A stretch of 64,000 nt of DNA from Radiobacillus kanasensis. Lineage in GTDB: Bacteria; Bacillota; Bacilli; Bacillales; Amphibacillaceae. How positions within the stretch are numbered: the stretch's first letter is position 1; each line of letters starts with the position of its first letter. The notes beneath the pieces are model-generated. The model was not told where the DNA came from and ran no database searches. It saw nothing but the letters and a program-made list of their open reading frames with translations. The position numbers and the translations under genes are program-made. This document shows positions 41,927 to 51,340 of this stretch, one piece after another. The stretch is from contig NZ_CP088020.1 in NCBI RefSeq assembly GCF_021049245.1, forward strand, positions 626,001-690,000, given 5' to 3'.

Positions 41927-43162
41927 ATGGCAAAAAAGGTATGTATGCTAGTTGCAGAGCACCCATTTTTAGATTCACGGGTCTTCAAGCGAGAAGCGAA
42001 AAGCTTGAAGAAATTAGGCTATGATGTAACCATGATTGTTCCGAGGAAAAGTGGTTATCTTTTTGACATAGATGGAACACCGATTAAGGACAAATTTTTA
42101 CAACAAACCTTCACCTATGAAGGGATTACAATTGTAACGTATGATTACGAAGAAAGTAGAACCCCATTAAGCAAAGTGCTCTCTCCAGAATCGCAGTGGG
42201 AACAGGGGTTCAACAATCCATTAACGAAATTAGGTGTAGCGCAGGATGCCGATATTTATCATGTGCACGAATACTTGTCACTGTTTGCTGGTGTTGGGGT
42301 GAAAAGAGCATTACAGAAAAAGAACAAAGCTATTAAACTCGTTTATGATAGCCATGAATTAACACCAGATCCCTTTGATTCGAGAACTCCTACACACTTG
42401 CGAACCAACCTTAAAGAAAAGCTTTTAATCATGTTAAAAGAAGTAGACTTTGTAATTACGATTTCACACTCTATTAAGTCATGGTTCTTGTCACAGGCTC
42501 CTGCTTTACCTGTAGAAGTTATCTATAATTCTCCTCCGCTTGCTTCAGAATACACACCAAAAGACTTTAATCGTAATCAATTGGTTATGTGTTATGAAGG
42601 AAATATGGATTATAAAAGAGGAAACAAGAATAAGATTCTAGACATGACAGAAATCTGCTCCAAAACAATTGATTTTCATTTTAAAGTAATCGGTGGAACG
42701 CGGTACGGTGATTCCTTTGAACTCCCTAGTCATTTAGCGGATAAAGTGGAGCTAACAGGCTGGGTCGATTATTATTCGATTGCGAAGCATATGAAAGATG
42801 TTGATATAGGCTGGATTGATTACGAGGATCTAAATGAGTCCCTTAATCGATCCTACGCGATGCCAAACAAATTTTTCAGTTATTTGAATAATGGGGTTCC
42901 AGTGCTAGTTAATCGTTGCCATGAAATGGAGTCTTTCATACGGTCCCACCGATGCGGCTTAGTCCTTGATAAAAAAGAAGCCACCGCAAAAGACTACGCG
43001 AATGCGATTCTTTATTTAAATCAAAATAAATCGTTGTTAAATGAAATGAGTCTCAATGCCCGAAACGTAATGAAAGAAAGCTATTGCTGGGAGAAAATGG
43101 AACAACGGTTAAAGAATGTCTATGATCAATTATCTGGGCATGAAATAACCTTTTTCACTTAA
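41927..43162 (+). CDS. GT4-like glycosyltransferase, paralogue 1
   Basis: A 411-aa glycosyltransferase of the GT-B fold: VCMLVAEHPFLDSRVFKREAKSLKKLGYDVTMIVPRKSGYLFDIDG at the N-terminus, DIYHVHEYLSLFAGVG, VYDSHELTPDPF and a C-terminal nucleotide-sugar region (MPNKFFSYLNNGVPVLVN). No signal peptide. It shares this layout with the genes at 45114 and 46340. It probably adds a sugar to the spore-surface glycan; donor and acceptor unknown. Start has GAAAGGGG. Confidence 0.85.
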   Translation: MAKKVCMLVAEHPFLDSRVFKREAKSLKKLGYDVTMIVPRKSGYLFDIDGTPIKDKFLQQTFTYEGITIVTYDYEESRTPLSKVLSPESQWEQGFNNPLTKLGVAQDADIYHVHEYLSLFAGVGVKRALQKKNKAIKLVYDSHELTPDPFDSRTPTHLRTNLKEKLLIMLKEVDFVITISHSIKSWFLSQAPALPVEVIYNSPPLASEYTPKDFNRNQLVMCYEGNMDYKRGNKNKILDMTEICSKTIDFHFKVIGGTRYGDSFELPSHLADKVELTGWVDYYSIAKHMKDVDIGWIDYEDLNESLNRSYAMPNKFFSYLNNGVPVLVNRCHEMESFIRSHRCGLVLDKKEATAKDYANAILYLNQNKSLLNEMSLNARNVMKESYCWEKMEQRLKNVYDQLSGHEITFFT

Positions 43163-43170
43163 GTTCTTCT

Positions 43171-44139
43171 TTAGCTGCCGAACGTTTTTTGAACCCATTC
43201 TACGGTGTTGCTAATTCCTTCTTTAAAAAGAGTAGCATCATATGGGCCAATCATTTTTTCTAACTTTTGAACGGAACCTCTATGGCTCTCTACATCGGCC
43301 TTTCGACCAGGTTTTCTAATCACAGACCCTTTAAACTTCATCACATCTAAGATAGATTCTATGACTTCTTGGATAGACAATTGTTGGTCTGTCGTGATAT
43401 TGACTAGGTCTCCAGGGGACATAATCGGGAAAACCTTCAACACGAGGTCCACCGTATCCTCGACATAAATAAAGTCTCTAGTTTGCTCGCCAGTACCATG
43501 AATCTCTGGAGCATCCCCCTGGAGGATTTTCTTAATGGTGACCGGTATAATACCAGCAAGTGGTCCCTTAAAGTTTTGCCTTGGCCCAAAATTATTAAAT
43601 GGGCGAACAAGAAAAGCATCTAAATCAAACATATTCACATAGGATTGTAGCATTAAATCAGCAGCCGCCTTTCCTGCCGCATAGGTTGTTGTAGGAACTA
43701 AAGGGTGCTTCTCGTCAATCGGTTTGTATTGGGCTGAACCATAGGCTTCAGAGGAGGAAAAATGACACAATGTTTGAAAGGCCTTTTTCCTTTGAAGCTC
43801 TAACAAGTTTTTAAGCACAAGAACATTCGTTAAAAAGGCATTAGATGGATTCATAAAAGAATAATTTAACGCTTTCGTCGCACAATTGAAGACAATATCA
43901 ATGTCGTTTTCCTCCATAATGTAGTTGAGAGTCTCTTGATTTTCCGCATCATCCACATATAGCTTTGCACCGTTATTTATGACTTGCTTTACGTTTTCCT
44001 CCTTTCCTGTAAAAAGGTTATCCAAAATAATCAATTTATCTACTTTTTCATCTAGCAATTTGTCTACTAAATGACTACCGATAAAACCTGCTCCTCCTAC
44101 AACTAGAACAGTACTATTAACTAATGATGGTCGTTTCAA
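43171..44139 (-). CDS. NAD-dependent sugar epimerase/dehydratase
   Basis: An extended short-chain dehydrogenase of about 322 aa that modifies a sugar nucleotide. Rossmann motif VLVVGGAGFIGSHLVDKL, FSSSEAYGSAQ and TTYAAGKAAADLMLQ (Ser, Tyr, Lys), RPFNNFGPRQ and the C-terminal block are seen. It resembles B. subtilis YtcB-type spore polysaccharide enzymes and UDP-glucose 4-epimerases or dTDP-glucose dehydratases. Start taken at TTG 44139, which has AAGAAAGG 9 nt upstream; the in-frame ATG at 44148 sits on that site. It follows the next gene by a few nucleotides, forming a two-gene operon. Confidence 0.85.
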   Translation of the reverse strand: MKRPSLVNSTVLVVGGAGFIGSHLVDKLLDEKVDKLIILDNLFTGKEENVKQVINNGAKLYVDDAENQETLNYIMEENDIDIVFNCATKALNYSFMNPSNAFLTNVLVLKNLLELQRKKAFQTLCHFSSSEAYGSAQYKPIDEKHPLVPTTTYAAGKAAADLMLQSYVNMFDLDAFLVRPFNNFGPRQNFKGPLAGIIPVTIKKILQGDAPEIHGTGEQTRDFIYVEDTVDLVLKVFPIMSPGDLVNITTDQQLSIQEVIESILDVMKFKGSVIRKPGRKADVESHRGSVQKLEKMIGPYDATLFKEGISNTVEWVQKTFGS

Positions 44140-44154
44140 CTCGAACATCCTTTC

Positions 44155-44907
44155 TTAGAAATTTAATCTAGACTGACCCCCGTCAACCGTAATGGTTGTT
44201 CCTACTATCCAGGAAGCTTTATCAGATGCGAGAAAGACGGCAACATTTCCAATCTCTTCTGTCTTGCCAAGCCGACCGGCGGGAATTTTATCTTCTGCAT
44301 ATTTTTCAAGGTATTTCGGATCCTTCTTTAATCGATTTTGCCAGGCTTTGTTCGGATGATAGACTGCCCCAGGGGCAATTCCTACAACCCGAATATTGTT
44401 TTTAATTAGCTCTGAGCTAAGTGATTTAGTAAAGCTGATGAGTGCGGATTTGGATGCATTATAGGAAGAAGACCCCCCAGCTTCTTTACCGAATATAGAG
44501 GAAATGTTTATAATGACACCCTCTTGATTTTCGATCATATGCTCACTAGCCAATTGACTCAGATGGACTGCAGAGATGAAATTCACTTCCATTGCTTGTT
44601 TAAACACACCCGAAGGAGCTAATGCACCCTGTCCATGATTAGCACCTACATTATTGACGAGTACATCAATAGAGCCGAAATCATCTATAAATTCTCTTAA
44701 AAGCTGCTCCCTATGCTCCTGTTTAGCAAGATCTTTTGAGTAAATGTGGACATCTAATTCTTCTTTTGTTTCTAGTAGCTCTTTTTCATTTCTAGCTACC
44801 ACACCAACTCGGGCTCCCTCTTTTAAAAATGCCTCCGCTATTGCCTTTCCGATTCCTCTTGATCCACCGGTAACTAAGACGTTTTTTCCTACTAGGTTTA
44901 ATTCCAT
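44155..44907 (-). CDS. Short-chain dehydrogenase/reductase
   Basis: A 250-aa classical SDR: LVGKNVLVTGGSRGIGKAIAEAF with the TGxxxGIG cofactor motif, NNVGANHG (NNAG-like), the catalytic Ser in INISSIF and Tyr-Lys in SSSYNASKSAL, and a C-terminal GTTITVDGGQS. Family members reduce ketones in many pathways; here a 3- or 4-keto sugar intermediate is likely, because it is in an operon with the sugar epimerase. Start at 44907 has AAAGGAGGAACG. Confidence 0.87.
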   Translation of the reverse strand: MELNLVGKNVLVTGGSRGIGKAIAEAFLKEGARVGVVARNEKELLETKEELDVHIYSKDLAKQEHREQLLREFIDDFGSIDVLVNNVGANHGQGALAPSGVFKQAMEVNFISAVHLSQLASEHMIENQEGVIINISSIFGKEAGGSSSYNASKSALISFTKSLSSELIKNNIRVVGIAPGAVYHPNKAWQNRLKKDPKYLEKYAEDKIPAGRLGKTEEIGNVAVFLASDKASWIVGTTITVDGGQSRLNF

Positions 44908-45113
44908 TCATCGTTCCTCCTTTCTGTGTAGTTCATGAGTTGAAATATATGAAAATAGGTTTTCGCGGTTACCAATTCTATGCATACCAGCATATACAAA
45001 CGGGTAATCACATTTAATTATTTGTATGATTAATAGTTTTTGAATGTTAATCCTTTAGAGGTAAATCCGGGAATACCTACTTTTTAAAAATAGGAAAACG
45101 GGAGGTACAGAAA

Positions 45114-46307
45114 ATGAAGAAAAAGGTTTGCATGCTCTTAAGTTATCTTCCCTTTTTAGACGCACGTATTTTCGAATGTGAAACGAAAAGTCTAGTAAAA
45201 CATGGATATGAAGTAACGATTATTGCACCACGAAAAAATAGGTTTTTACATGATATAGATGGAAAGCCATTTACGGATCGCTTTCGTGAAAAAGTCTTTA
45301 AGTATCAAGGAGTAAAGGTGGTGACGTATGACAGCGAGAGAAGGTCAGATAAGCCAATACTAGATCCTTTATATCAACTTGGGATGAAAGAAAACGCGGA
45401 TTTTTATCATGCGCATGAGCTGAGCTCTTTGCATTTAGGAAAGGAACTGAAGGTTGCACTAAATAAGCGAAGAGGTAAAAATGTTAAATTGATTTACGAT
45501 AGTAGGCAGTTAACCCCAGACCCATTTTCAAAAAATCTTAAGGAAGCGGAAAAGCAGAAATGGCAAAAGATGCTTCATGAAAGTTTAAAAGAGACAGATT
45601 ACACAATCACAGTTTCTGATTCTATTAAGGCGTGGTACCTATCTTTCAATCCGATGCTCCCTGTGGAGGTCATTTATAGTTCCCCACCACTTGCCACGAG
45701 CTTTCAAGTAAAGGGGCAAAATAAGAGTCGACTTGCTATAGCTTATGAAGGAAACGTATCTAAGGAGACTCTTCAGAAAATCTATGCCATAACCGATTCC
45801 TGCAGAAAAGTCAGCGACTTTCATTTTAAAGTGGTGGGCGGCTTGAGGTATGGAGAAACCATGTCGATCCCGAATCATTTACAAAACAATATGATTAATT
45901 CGGGTTGGATAAACTACCATGCTTTGCCTACGGTTTTGTCAGACGTGGATATTGGGTTGATTGATTTAGATTCCACCCATTCTCTCAACAATGCTTTTTC
46001 GATGCCTGGTAAATTGTTCAGCTTTCTTAATAACGGCATTCCTGTCGTGGTAAATGATTGTAGCGATCTGAAGAAATTTGTGAATACGTATGAGTGTGGA
46101 ATAGTAATAAATAAACAGAATCCTACTCCTGCTGAATATGTGAAAGGAATCATTCATCTCTATCAAAATAAGTCTAAATTAAGACAAATGAGTTTGAATG
46201 CTCGTAAAGTTATGGAAGAGGCTTACAGTTGGGAGCATATGGAGAAACGGTTGATTGCCATTTACAAATCCTTGGATTCAAGTCAAACTCCATATCTTTT
46301 AACTTAA
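45114..46307 (+). CDS. GT4-like glycosyltransferase, paralogue 2
   Basis: A 397-aa GT-B enzyme with the same layout as the genes at 41927 and 46340: VCMLLSYLPFLDARIFECETKSLVKHGYEVTIIAPRKNRFLHDIDGKPF, DFYHAHELSS, IYDSRQLTPDPFS (Arg in place of His in the DSHEL motif of the paralogues) and SMPGKLFSFLNNGIPVVVND. Start follows GGGAGGTACAG. It begins a five-gene run on the plus strand (GT2-GT3-GT4-WbpA-WbpE). Confidence 0.83.
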   Translation: MKKKVCMLLSYLPFLDARIFECETKSLVKHGYEVTIIAPRKNRFLHDIDGKPFTDRFREKVFKYQGVKVVTYDSERRSDKPILDPLYQLGMKENADFYHAHELSSLHLGKELKVALNKRRGKNVKLIYDSRQLTPDPFSKNLKEAEKQKWQKMLHESLKETDYTITVSDSIKAWYLSFNPMLPVEVIYSSPPLATSFQVKGQNKSRLAIAYEGNVSKETLQKIYAITDSCRKVSDFHFKVVGGLRYGETMSIPNHLQNNMINSGWINYHALPTVLSDVDIGLIDLDSTHSLNNAFSMPGKLFSFLNNGIPVVVNDCSDLKKFVNTYECGIVINKQNPTPAEYVKGIIHLYQNKSKLRQMSLNARKVMEEAYSWEHMEKRLIAIYKSLDSSQTPYLLT

Positions 46308-46339
46308 ATCGATATTGGAATACGAAGGAGGTGGCGAAA

Positions 46340-47554
46340 ATGACACATGTTTGCTTTATAGTAACAGAACATCCTTTTTTGGATGCGCGAATTTTAAAAA
46401 AAGAAGCGAAAAGCTTATTAAGGCAAGGATACAACGTAACTATGATTGTTCCTCGTCGAAATGGCTACCTTTTTGACATAGATGGAAGTCTTTTTACGGA
46501 TAGGTTTTTATCTCCAACTTTTATGTATGAGGGAGTAAAAATCATTACCTATGAACAGGAGAATCTATCGAAAAATCTTAAAAGTCTTCTTCATAATCTT
46601 CAATCAGGGAACCATTCACGGTTTCAGGATTCATTAACACAACTGGGAATCGAACAAGAGGCCGATATTTATCATGCTCATGAATTCCTTTCCCTCTATT
46701 CGGGAGTCGGTATTAAACGTGCTTTAAAGGCTAAAGGAAAATCATGTAGGTTGATCTATGATAGTCATGAACTCGAACCAGATCCTCTTGTTACTAACCC
46801 TCGAAAAACAGTAAAGGTAAAGCAGCAAATGCTGGAGCTTATGTTAAAAGAAACAGATCAACTCATAACAGTTTCAGAATCTATTAAGTCGTGGCATCTC
46901 TCTCTAAATCCAGCTCTCCCTGGAGAAGTTATCTATAATTCACCTCCGCTTGGAATTGAACACCCACGAAAAGAAACAAAATCAGAATTAGTTGTGGCAT
47001 ACGAAGGGGTTATGGGGCGAAACAGAGGTAATTTCGATAAATTAAAAAAGATTTTGGAATTGGCAAGCGAAAAAATAGATGTGAAGGCCAAAATTATAGG
47101 AGGGTGGAAGAAGGATGCAAAAATAAAGCAGGATTCTGCGTTACCCGCACATCTGAAAGATAAGGTGTCCTTTACGGGGTGGTTAGCCTATGAATCTATT
47201 CCAGAAGTTATGAGGGATGTAGATATAGGTTGGATTGATTTAAATACCACTAACTCTTTCAATAATCGATTTGCGATGCCGAATAAGTTTTTTAGTTATT
47301 TAAATAATGGTGTGCCTGTTCTCGTAAATCAATGTGAAGATATGGGGTGGTTTATCAATCAATACAAATGTGGATGTGTAGTCCATAAGCCACAAGCAAA
47401 TGCTGAGGATTATGTTCAAGCATTACTTCAACTTCAATCAAATAAAAGGAACTTAAAAGAGATGGGAAAAAATGCCCGAAAAGCCATGAAATCCGAATAT
47501 AGTTGGGAACACATGGAACGAAAATTGTTATCTATTTACGATCAGCTTAACTAG
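46340..47554 (+). CDS. GT4-like glycosyltransferase, paralogue 3
   Basis: A 404-aa GT-B enzyme: MTHVCFIVTEHPFLDARILKKEAKSLLRQGYNVTMIVPRRNGYLFDIDG, DIYHAHEFLSLYSGVGI, IYDSHELEPDPL and FAMPNKFFSYLNNGVPVLVN. It is clearly closer to paralogue 1 than to paralogue 2 by eye, a sign of recent duplication. Start at 46340 follows AAGGAGGTGG; the longer frame from 46229 overlaps the end of the previous gene without a site. Confidence 0.85.
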   Translation: MTHVCFIVTEHPFLDARILKKEAKSLLRQGYNVTMIVPRRNGYLFDIDGSLFTDRFLSPTFMYEGVKIITYEQENLSKNLKSLLHNLQSGNHSRFQDSLTQLGIEQEADIYHAHEFLSLYSGVGIKRALKAKGKSCRLIYDSHELEPDPLVTNPRKTVKVKQQMLELMLKETDQLITVSESIKSWHLSLNPALPGEVIYNSPPLGIEHPRKETKSELVVAYEGVMGRNRGNFDKLKKILELASEKIDVKAKIIGGWKKDAKIKQDSALPAHLKDKVSFTGWLAYESIPEVMRDVDIGWIDLNTTNSFNNRFAMPNKFFSYLNNGVPVLVNQCEDMGWFINQYKCGCVVHKPQANAEDYVQALLQLQSNKRNLKEMGKNARKAMKSEYSWEHMERKLLSIYDQLN

Positions 47555-47585
47555 CTTTTCATAATACAAGAAAGGAATGATAGAT

Positions 47586-48587
47586 TTGAAGGTTTTGCAT
47601 ATCCCTTATGGGCCACCTATGATTGAGCTTTGTCACGCTTTACGTGAGAAGGGAGTTCATGCAACTTCTTGTCACTTTAATGAAAACACCTTTAAATTTA
47701 AACCAGATGAGTGTTTGAAACTTAATTTGCTCAATGGTCGCGAACGAGAAAAACGATTAGAGCAGTTCTTACAGGAATCTATACAGCAATATGATATCTT
47801 CCACTTTCATTTTGGAGAAACCTTTTTCCCTGATAAAAGGGACTTAGAGGTGTTGAAACAGGCTGGTAAGAAAATGGTTGTTCATCACCACGGCTCCGAT
47901 ATTCGAAAACTGTCCGTAGCTAAAAGAAATAACCCCTATATTAAAGTAAAACCGGAGTGGACAGAGGAAAAAATAAATAAAAATCTAGCTATTCTGTCCG
48001 ACTATATCGACCACGCTATCGTTCAAGACTATGAATTAGAAGCATATATCTCAAACTCCTATAAGCATGTCCACGTTATTCCTCATACAATCGATGTAAG
48101 AAAATTCGAGCCAGAATATCCAACCGAAAAGAAGTCTCCCCTCGTTGTTCATGCTCCAACTATGAGAGATCTCAAAGGAACGGAATTTATATTAAATGCG
48201 ATAGAGAGATTAAAAGAAATCGGAATGTCTTTTGAGTTTAAGTTATTGGAGGGATTGACCTACGAGGAAACGAAGAAAACTCTATCCCAAGCAGATATTG
48301 TGATCGACCAGTTAAGGATTGGAGCTAGTGGCTATATTAGCTCAGAAGCCATGGCATTTGGCAAACCAGTTATTTGCTATATAAGAGAAGACCTAGTATC
48401 CAAGTACCCGCAAGGCTTACCTATCGTAAATGCTAATCCTTCCAACATAACGGGTGTATTAAGAAAACTACTTCAACATCCACAAAAGTGGAACGCAATA
48501 GGCCGAGAGGGTAGGCAGTATGTAGAGAAATACCACAATCCTGCGGTAGTAGCGAATCAATATATCGAAATGTATAAGAGGTTATAA
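47586..48587 (+). CDS. GT4-family glycosyltransferase
   Basis: A 333-aa GT-B enzyme: VLHIPYGPPMIELCHALREKGVHATSCHFN, then YDIFHFHFGETFFPDKRDLEVLKQAGKKMVVHHHGSD, VHVIPHTIDVRKFEPE, VVHAPTMRDLKGTEFILNAIERL and SSEAMAFGKPVICYIR. It resembles spore-polysaccharide transferases of Bacillus. TTG at 47586 has AAAGGA 9 nt upstream; an ATG at 47577 sits on that site. It is part of the plus-strand run. Confidence 0.82.
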   Translation: MKVLHIPYGPPMIELCHALREKGVHATSCHFNENTFKFKPDECLKLNLLNGREREKRLEQFLQESIQQYDIFHFHFGETFFPDKRDLEVLKQAGKKMVVHHHGSDIRKLSVAKRNNPYIKVKPEWTEEKINKNLAILSDYIDHAIVQDYELEAYISNSYKHVHVIPHTIDVRKFEPEYPTEKKSPLVVHAPTMRDLKGTEFILNAIERLKEIGMSFEFKLLEGLTYEETKKTLSQADIVIDQLRIGASGYISSEAMAFGKPVICYIREDLVSKYPQGLPIVNANPSNITGVLRKLLQHPQKWNAIGREGRQYVEKYHNPAVVANQYIEMYKRL

Positions 48588-48692
48588 ACCTTCGTCCCTT
48601 TTCTAGAATAATAAAGCTAATCGTCCAATCAGATAGAGTTTACCCTCATACAATACGGTATATCTATTGAATATGAAATGAGGGTGAGAAAA

Positions 48693-49991
48693 ATGATAGA
48701 GAAGAGTCAGTCATTACCCCAAGTGGCAGTTGTAGGTCTAGGAAAAATAGGACTTACACTAGCAGCTGTGTTCGCCAATAATGGCTACAAGGTTTTTGGG
48801 GCAGATAAAAATAAACAGGTTGTAGATCGTGTTAATCAGGGGAAATCCCATATAACGAATGAACCAGGACTAAATCAGTTTGTTCAAGATGCTCATCAAA
48901 ATAATACGCTAATCGCTACAGACTCAAATGTTGAGGCTGTTTCCAAAGCAAATATTGTTGTGGTGATTGTACCCGTATTAGTAAACGAAGATAATGAAAT
49001 AGACTACCAATATATCGATGCAGCTGTCCAGGATATAGGAGCTGGGTTACAAGAAGGGACGTTGGTCATTTTCGAAACGACCCTTCCACCAGGTGACACC
49101 CAAAACAGATTCGGGAAAAAAATAGAGGAAGTCTCTGGACTTACAATGGGAGAACAATTCTATCTTGCCTATAGCCCGGAAAGAGTTTATTCCAATCGCA
49201 TCATTAAGGATTTACAACATTACCCTAAGGTTGTGGGAGGGATAAACAAGAAAAGTGTAGGATTGGCATCGGATTTTTATAAGCAAGCATTAAATTGTAA
49301 ATTAATCCAGGTTAGCTCTTTAGAAACCGCAGAATTTTCGAAAGTTGCCGAGTGTGTTTATCGGGATGTGAATATTGCGCTTGCTAATGAACTAGCAAAG
49401 TTTGCAGAGGAAAAGAACATTAGAATGTCTGAAGTTATTACAGCAAGTAACAGTCAGCCTTTCTCCCACTTACATTCTCCCGGAATTGGTGTAGGTGGCC
49501 ATTGTATTCCGATATATCCTTATTTTTTTGTTAATAAAGGATTGGATCAAGGGTTAACCCCATTATCTCGAGAAATCAATGATAGTATGGCTAGCTACGC
49601 TATATCCAAGATTGAAAAACGAATCGGTTCTTTAGAAAACAAAAAAGTTCTTATTCTAGGATTGTCTTATCGTGAGGATGTTAAAGAGCCGACCAAATCA
49701 ACAACGTTACTCCTCTTGGAACAACTTAGGCACAAGCAAGCAAATATTTTCGTAAATGATCCCCATTTTACAGAGGGTGAAATAATTAATCATGGGGGAT
49801 TACCTTTATCTTTAGATGACAAATTGATAGAAGAAGTAGATGTTCTTATCCTGCAAGCTTTTCATGAGGAATACAAAGAGATAAATTTTAAAGATTTTAC
49901 AAAATGTAAACTTATTTTGGATGGAAGAAACAAGTTAAACGAAGAAGAGATATCCCGATTGGGTATCATCTATGAAAGTATAGGGAACTAA
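48693..49991 (+). CDS. UDP-sugar 6-dehydrogenase (WbpA/WecC-like)
   Basis: A 432-aa UDP-sugar dehydrogenase that oxidises C6 to a carboxylate. N-terminal NAD motif VAVVGLGKIGLTLAAVFANNGY, middle domain with SLETAEFSKVAECVYRDVNIALANELAKFAEE, and the catalytic Cys in PGIGVGGHCIPIYPYF; the C-terminal domain is VLILGLSYREDVKEPTKST. This GVGGHCIPxxP block is common to UDP-ManNAc and UDP-GlcNAc dehydrogenases. With the WbpB-E-D-I-like genes the WbpA role (UDP-GlcNAc to UDP-GlcNAcA) is likely. Start at 48693 follows GAGGGTGAG. Confidence 0.88.
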   Translation: MIEKSQSLPQVAVVGLGKIGLTLAAVFANNGYKVFGADKNKQVVDRVNQGKSHITNEPGLNQFVQDAHQNNTLIATDSNVEAVSKANIVVVIVPVLVNEDNEIDYQYIDAAVQDIGAGLQEGTLVIFETTLPPGDTQNRFGKKIEEVSGLTMGEQFYLAYSPERVYSNRIIKDLQHYPKVVGGINKKSVGLASDFYKQALNCKLIQVSSLETAEFSKVAECVYRDVNIALANELAKFAEEKNIRMSEVITASNSQPFSHLHSPGIGVGGHCIPIYPYFFVNKGLDQGLTPLSREINDSMASYAISKIEKRIGSLENKKVLILGLSYREDVKEPTKSTTLLLLEQLRHKQANIFVNDPHFTEGEIINHGGLPLSLDDKLIEEVDVLILQAFHEEYKEINFKDFTKCKLILDGRNKLNEEEISRLGIIYESIGN

Positions 49992-50019
49992 AACTTCGAA
50001 ACCAAAGGAGGTTTTTTTA

Positions 50020-51144
50020 TTGTCTAATAAAACGTTTGATCAAATTCCTTTGCTTGATTTAAAGGAGGAATTAAAGCTAATAAGGTCCTCGATATTAGAC
50101 CATGTATCGGATGTAATAGATAGCGGGAATTATATTTTAGGAAATAAAGTGGAGAGTTTGGAAAAGGAGCTAGCAAAATATTTGGATGCACCTTATAGCC
50201 TTGGAGTCGCAAATGGAACGGATGCGTTGCAGTTATCTTTAAAGGCTTTGGATATTGGATCTGGTGATGAAGTCATTACAACTCCATTTACCTTCTTTGC
50301 TACCGGTGAAGTGATTGCTCAAGAAGGGGCGAAGCCTATCTTTGTAGATATAGACGAGGAAACCTATAATATGGATCCAACAAAAATAGAAGAGGCGATC
50401 ACGGAAGATACAAAAGCTATCATGGTCGTACACTTATATGGCCAAGTTGCAAATATGAAAGAAATCATGGACATCGCGAAAAAATACAATTTGAGAGTTA
50501 TAGAGGACGCTTGCCAAGCAATCGGGTCTGAGTATGAAGGAGAAAGAGCTGGAGCAATCGGAGACATTGGTTGCTTTTCGTTTTTCCCTACGAAAAACCT
50601 TGGCGCATTTGGTGATGCTGGTCTAGTTGTAACGAATCAAAAGGATCTTTACGAAAAGATTGCTAGTCTTCGGAACCACGGTAGTGAAGAGAAGTATCAT
50701 CATTCCTCGATTGGATTGAATAGTAGATTAGATGAAATACAGGCGGCTATTTTACTAGTAAAATTAAGTCATTTGGATACTTTTTTAGCGAATAGACAGG
50801 GAATCGCCAGACGTTATACAGAGCACTTTACAGGTAAGTTAACATGCCCACCAGCCATAGAAAGTAGAGAGCACACCTTTCATCAATATTGTGTGGAGTT
50901 GGATAACAGAAATGAGCTTGCTGCTGAACTTAAAAATAATGGTATAGCTTCAGCTATCTATTATCCTATTCCGTTACATTTGCAGGAAGCCTTCCAGTAC
51001 CTTGGGCATAAAGAAGGTGATTTTCCAATATCCGAGAAAGTAGCGAAGCGGATCTTAGCTCTTCCTATTTATCCGATGCTGTCTGTTGAAAAACAGGATT
51101 ATGTAATCTCAGTGATTTTGAACTTTTTGGAGAACAAGGGGTGA
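50020..51144 (+). CDS. PLP-dependent sugar aminotransferase (WbpE-like)
   Basis: A 374-aa DegT/DnrJ/EryC1 enzyme that adds an amino group to a keto-sugar nucleotide. LGVANGTDALQLSLKAL, TTPFTFFATGEVI, VVHLYGQVANMKEI, EDACQAIGSEYEGERAGAIGDIGCFSFFPTKNLGAFGDAG with the PLP-binding Lys in TKNLG, and LRNHGSEEKYHHSSIGLNSRLDEIQAAIL. In the Wbp pathway this makes C3-amino UDP-sugar from the 3-keto product of WbpB. TTG at 50020 with AAAGGAGGT. Confidence 0.88.
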   Translation: MSNKTFDQIPLLDLKEELKLIRSSILDHVSDVIDSGNYILGNKVESLEKELAKYLDAPYSLGVANGTDALQLSLKALDIGSGDEVITTPFTFFATGEVIAQEGAKPIFVDIDEETYNMDPTKIEEAITEDTKAIMVVHLYGQVANMKEIMDIAKKYNLRVIEDACQAIGSEYEGERAGAIGDIGCFSFFPTKNLGAFGDAGLVVTNQKDLYEKIASLRNHGSEEKYHHSSIGLNSRLDEIQAAILLVKLSHLDTFLANRQGIARRYTEHFTGKLTCPPAIESREHTFHQYCVELDNRNELAAELKNNGIASAIYYPIPLHLQEAFQYLGHKEGDFPISEKVAKRILALPIYPMLSVEKQDYVISVILNFLENKG

Positions 51145-51276
51145 TGATAACCCAAGCTCTTCCGTTTGGATATAGGATTAGTTTAATGAAGACTATAGAA
51201 TCATAGTATGTAAACTTTTACTTGTGTAAGAATTTAGTTTCTTCCTAGTAAAAATAGCTAAACGAATATTAAAAAT

Positions 51277-51310
51277 GACCGTCCTTTTCGGTAGATGCAA
51301 AAAGGCGGTC
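51277..51310 (-). terminator. Terminator of the yoaT-like gene
   Basis: GACCGCCTTTTT and AAAAGGACGGTC pair on the minus strand and are followed by ATTTTTAATA. It could also stop the plus-strand glycan operon. Confidence 0.72.
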
Positions 51311-51340
51311 TTCTTGGCTTTCTTTAAGGGTTCATAACAG

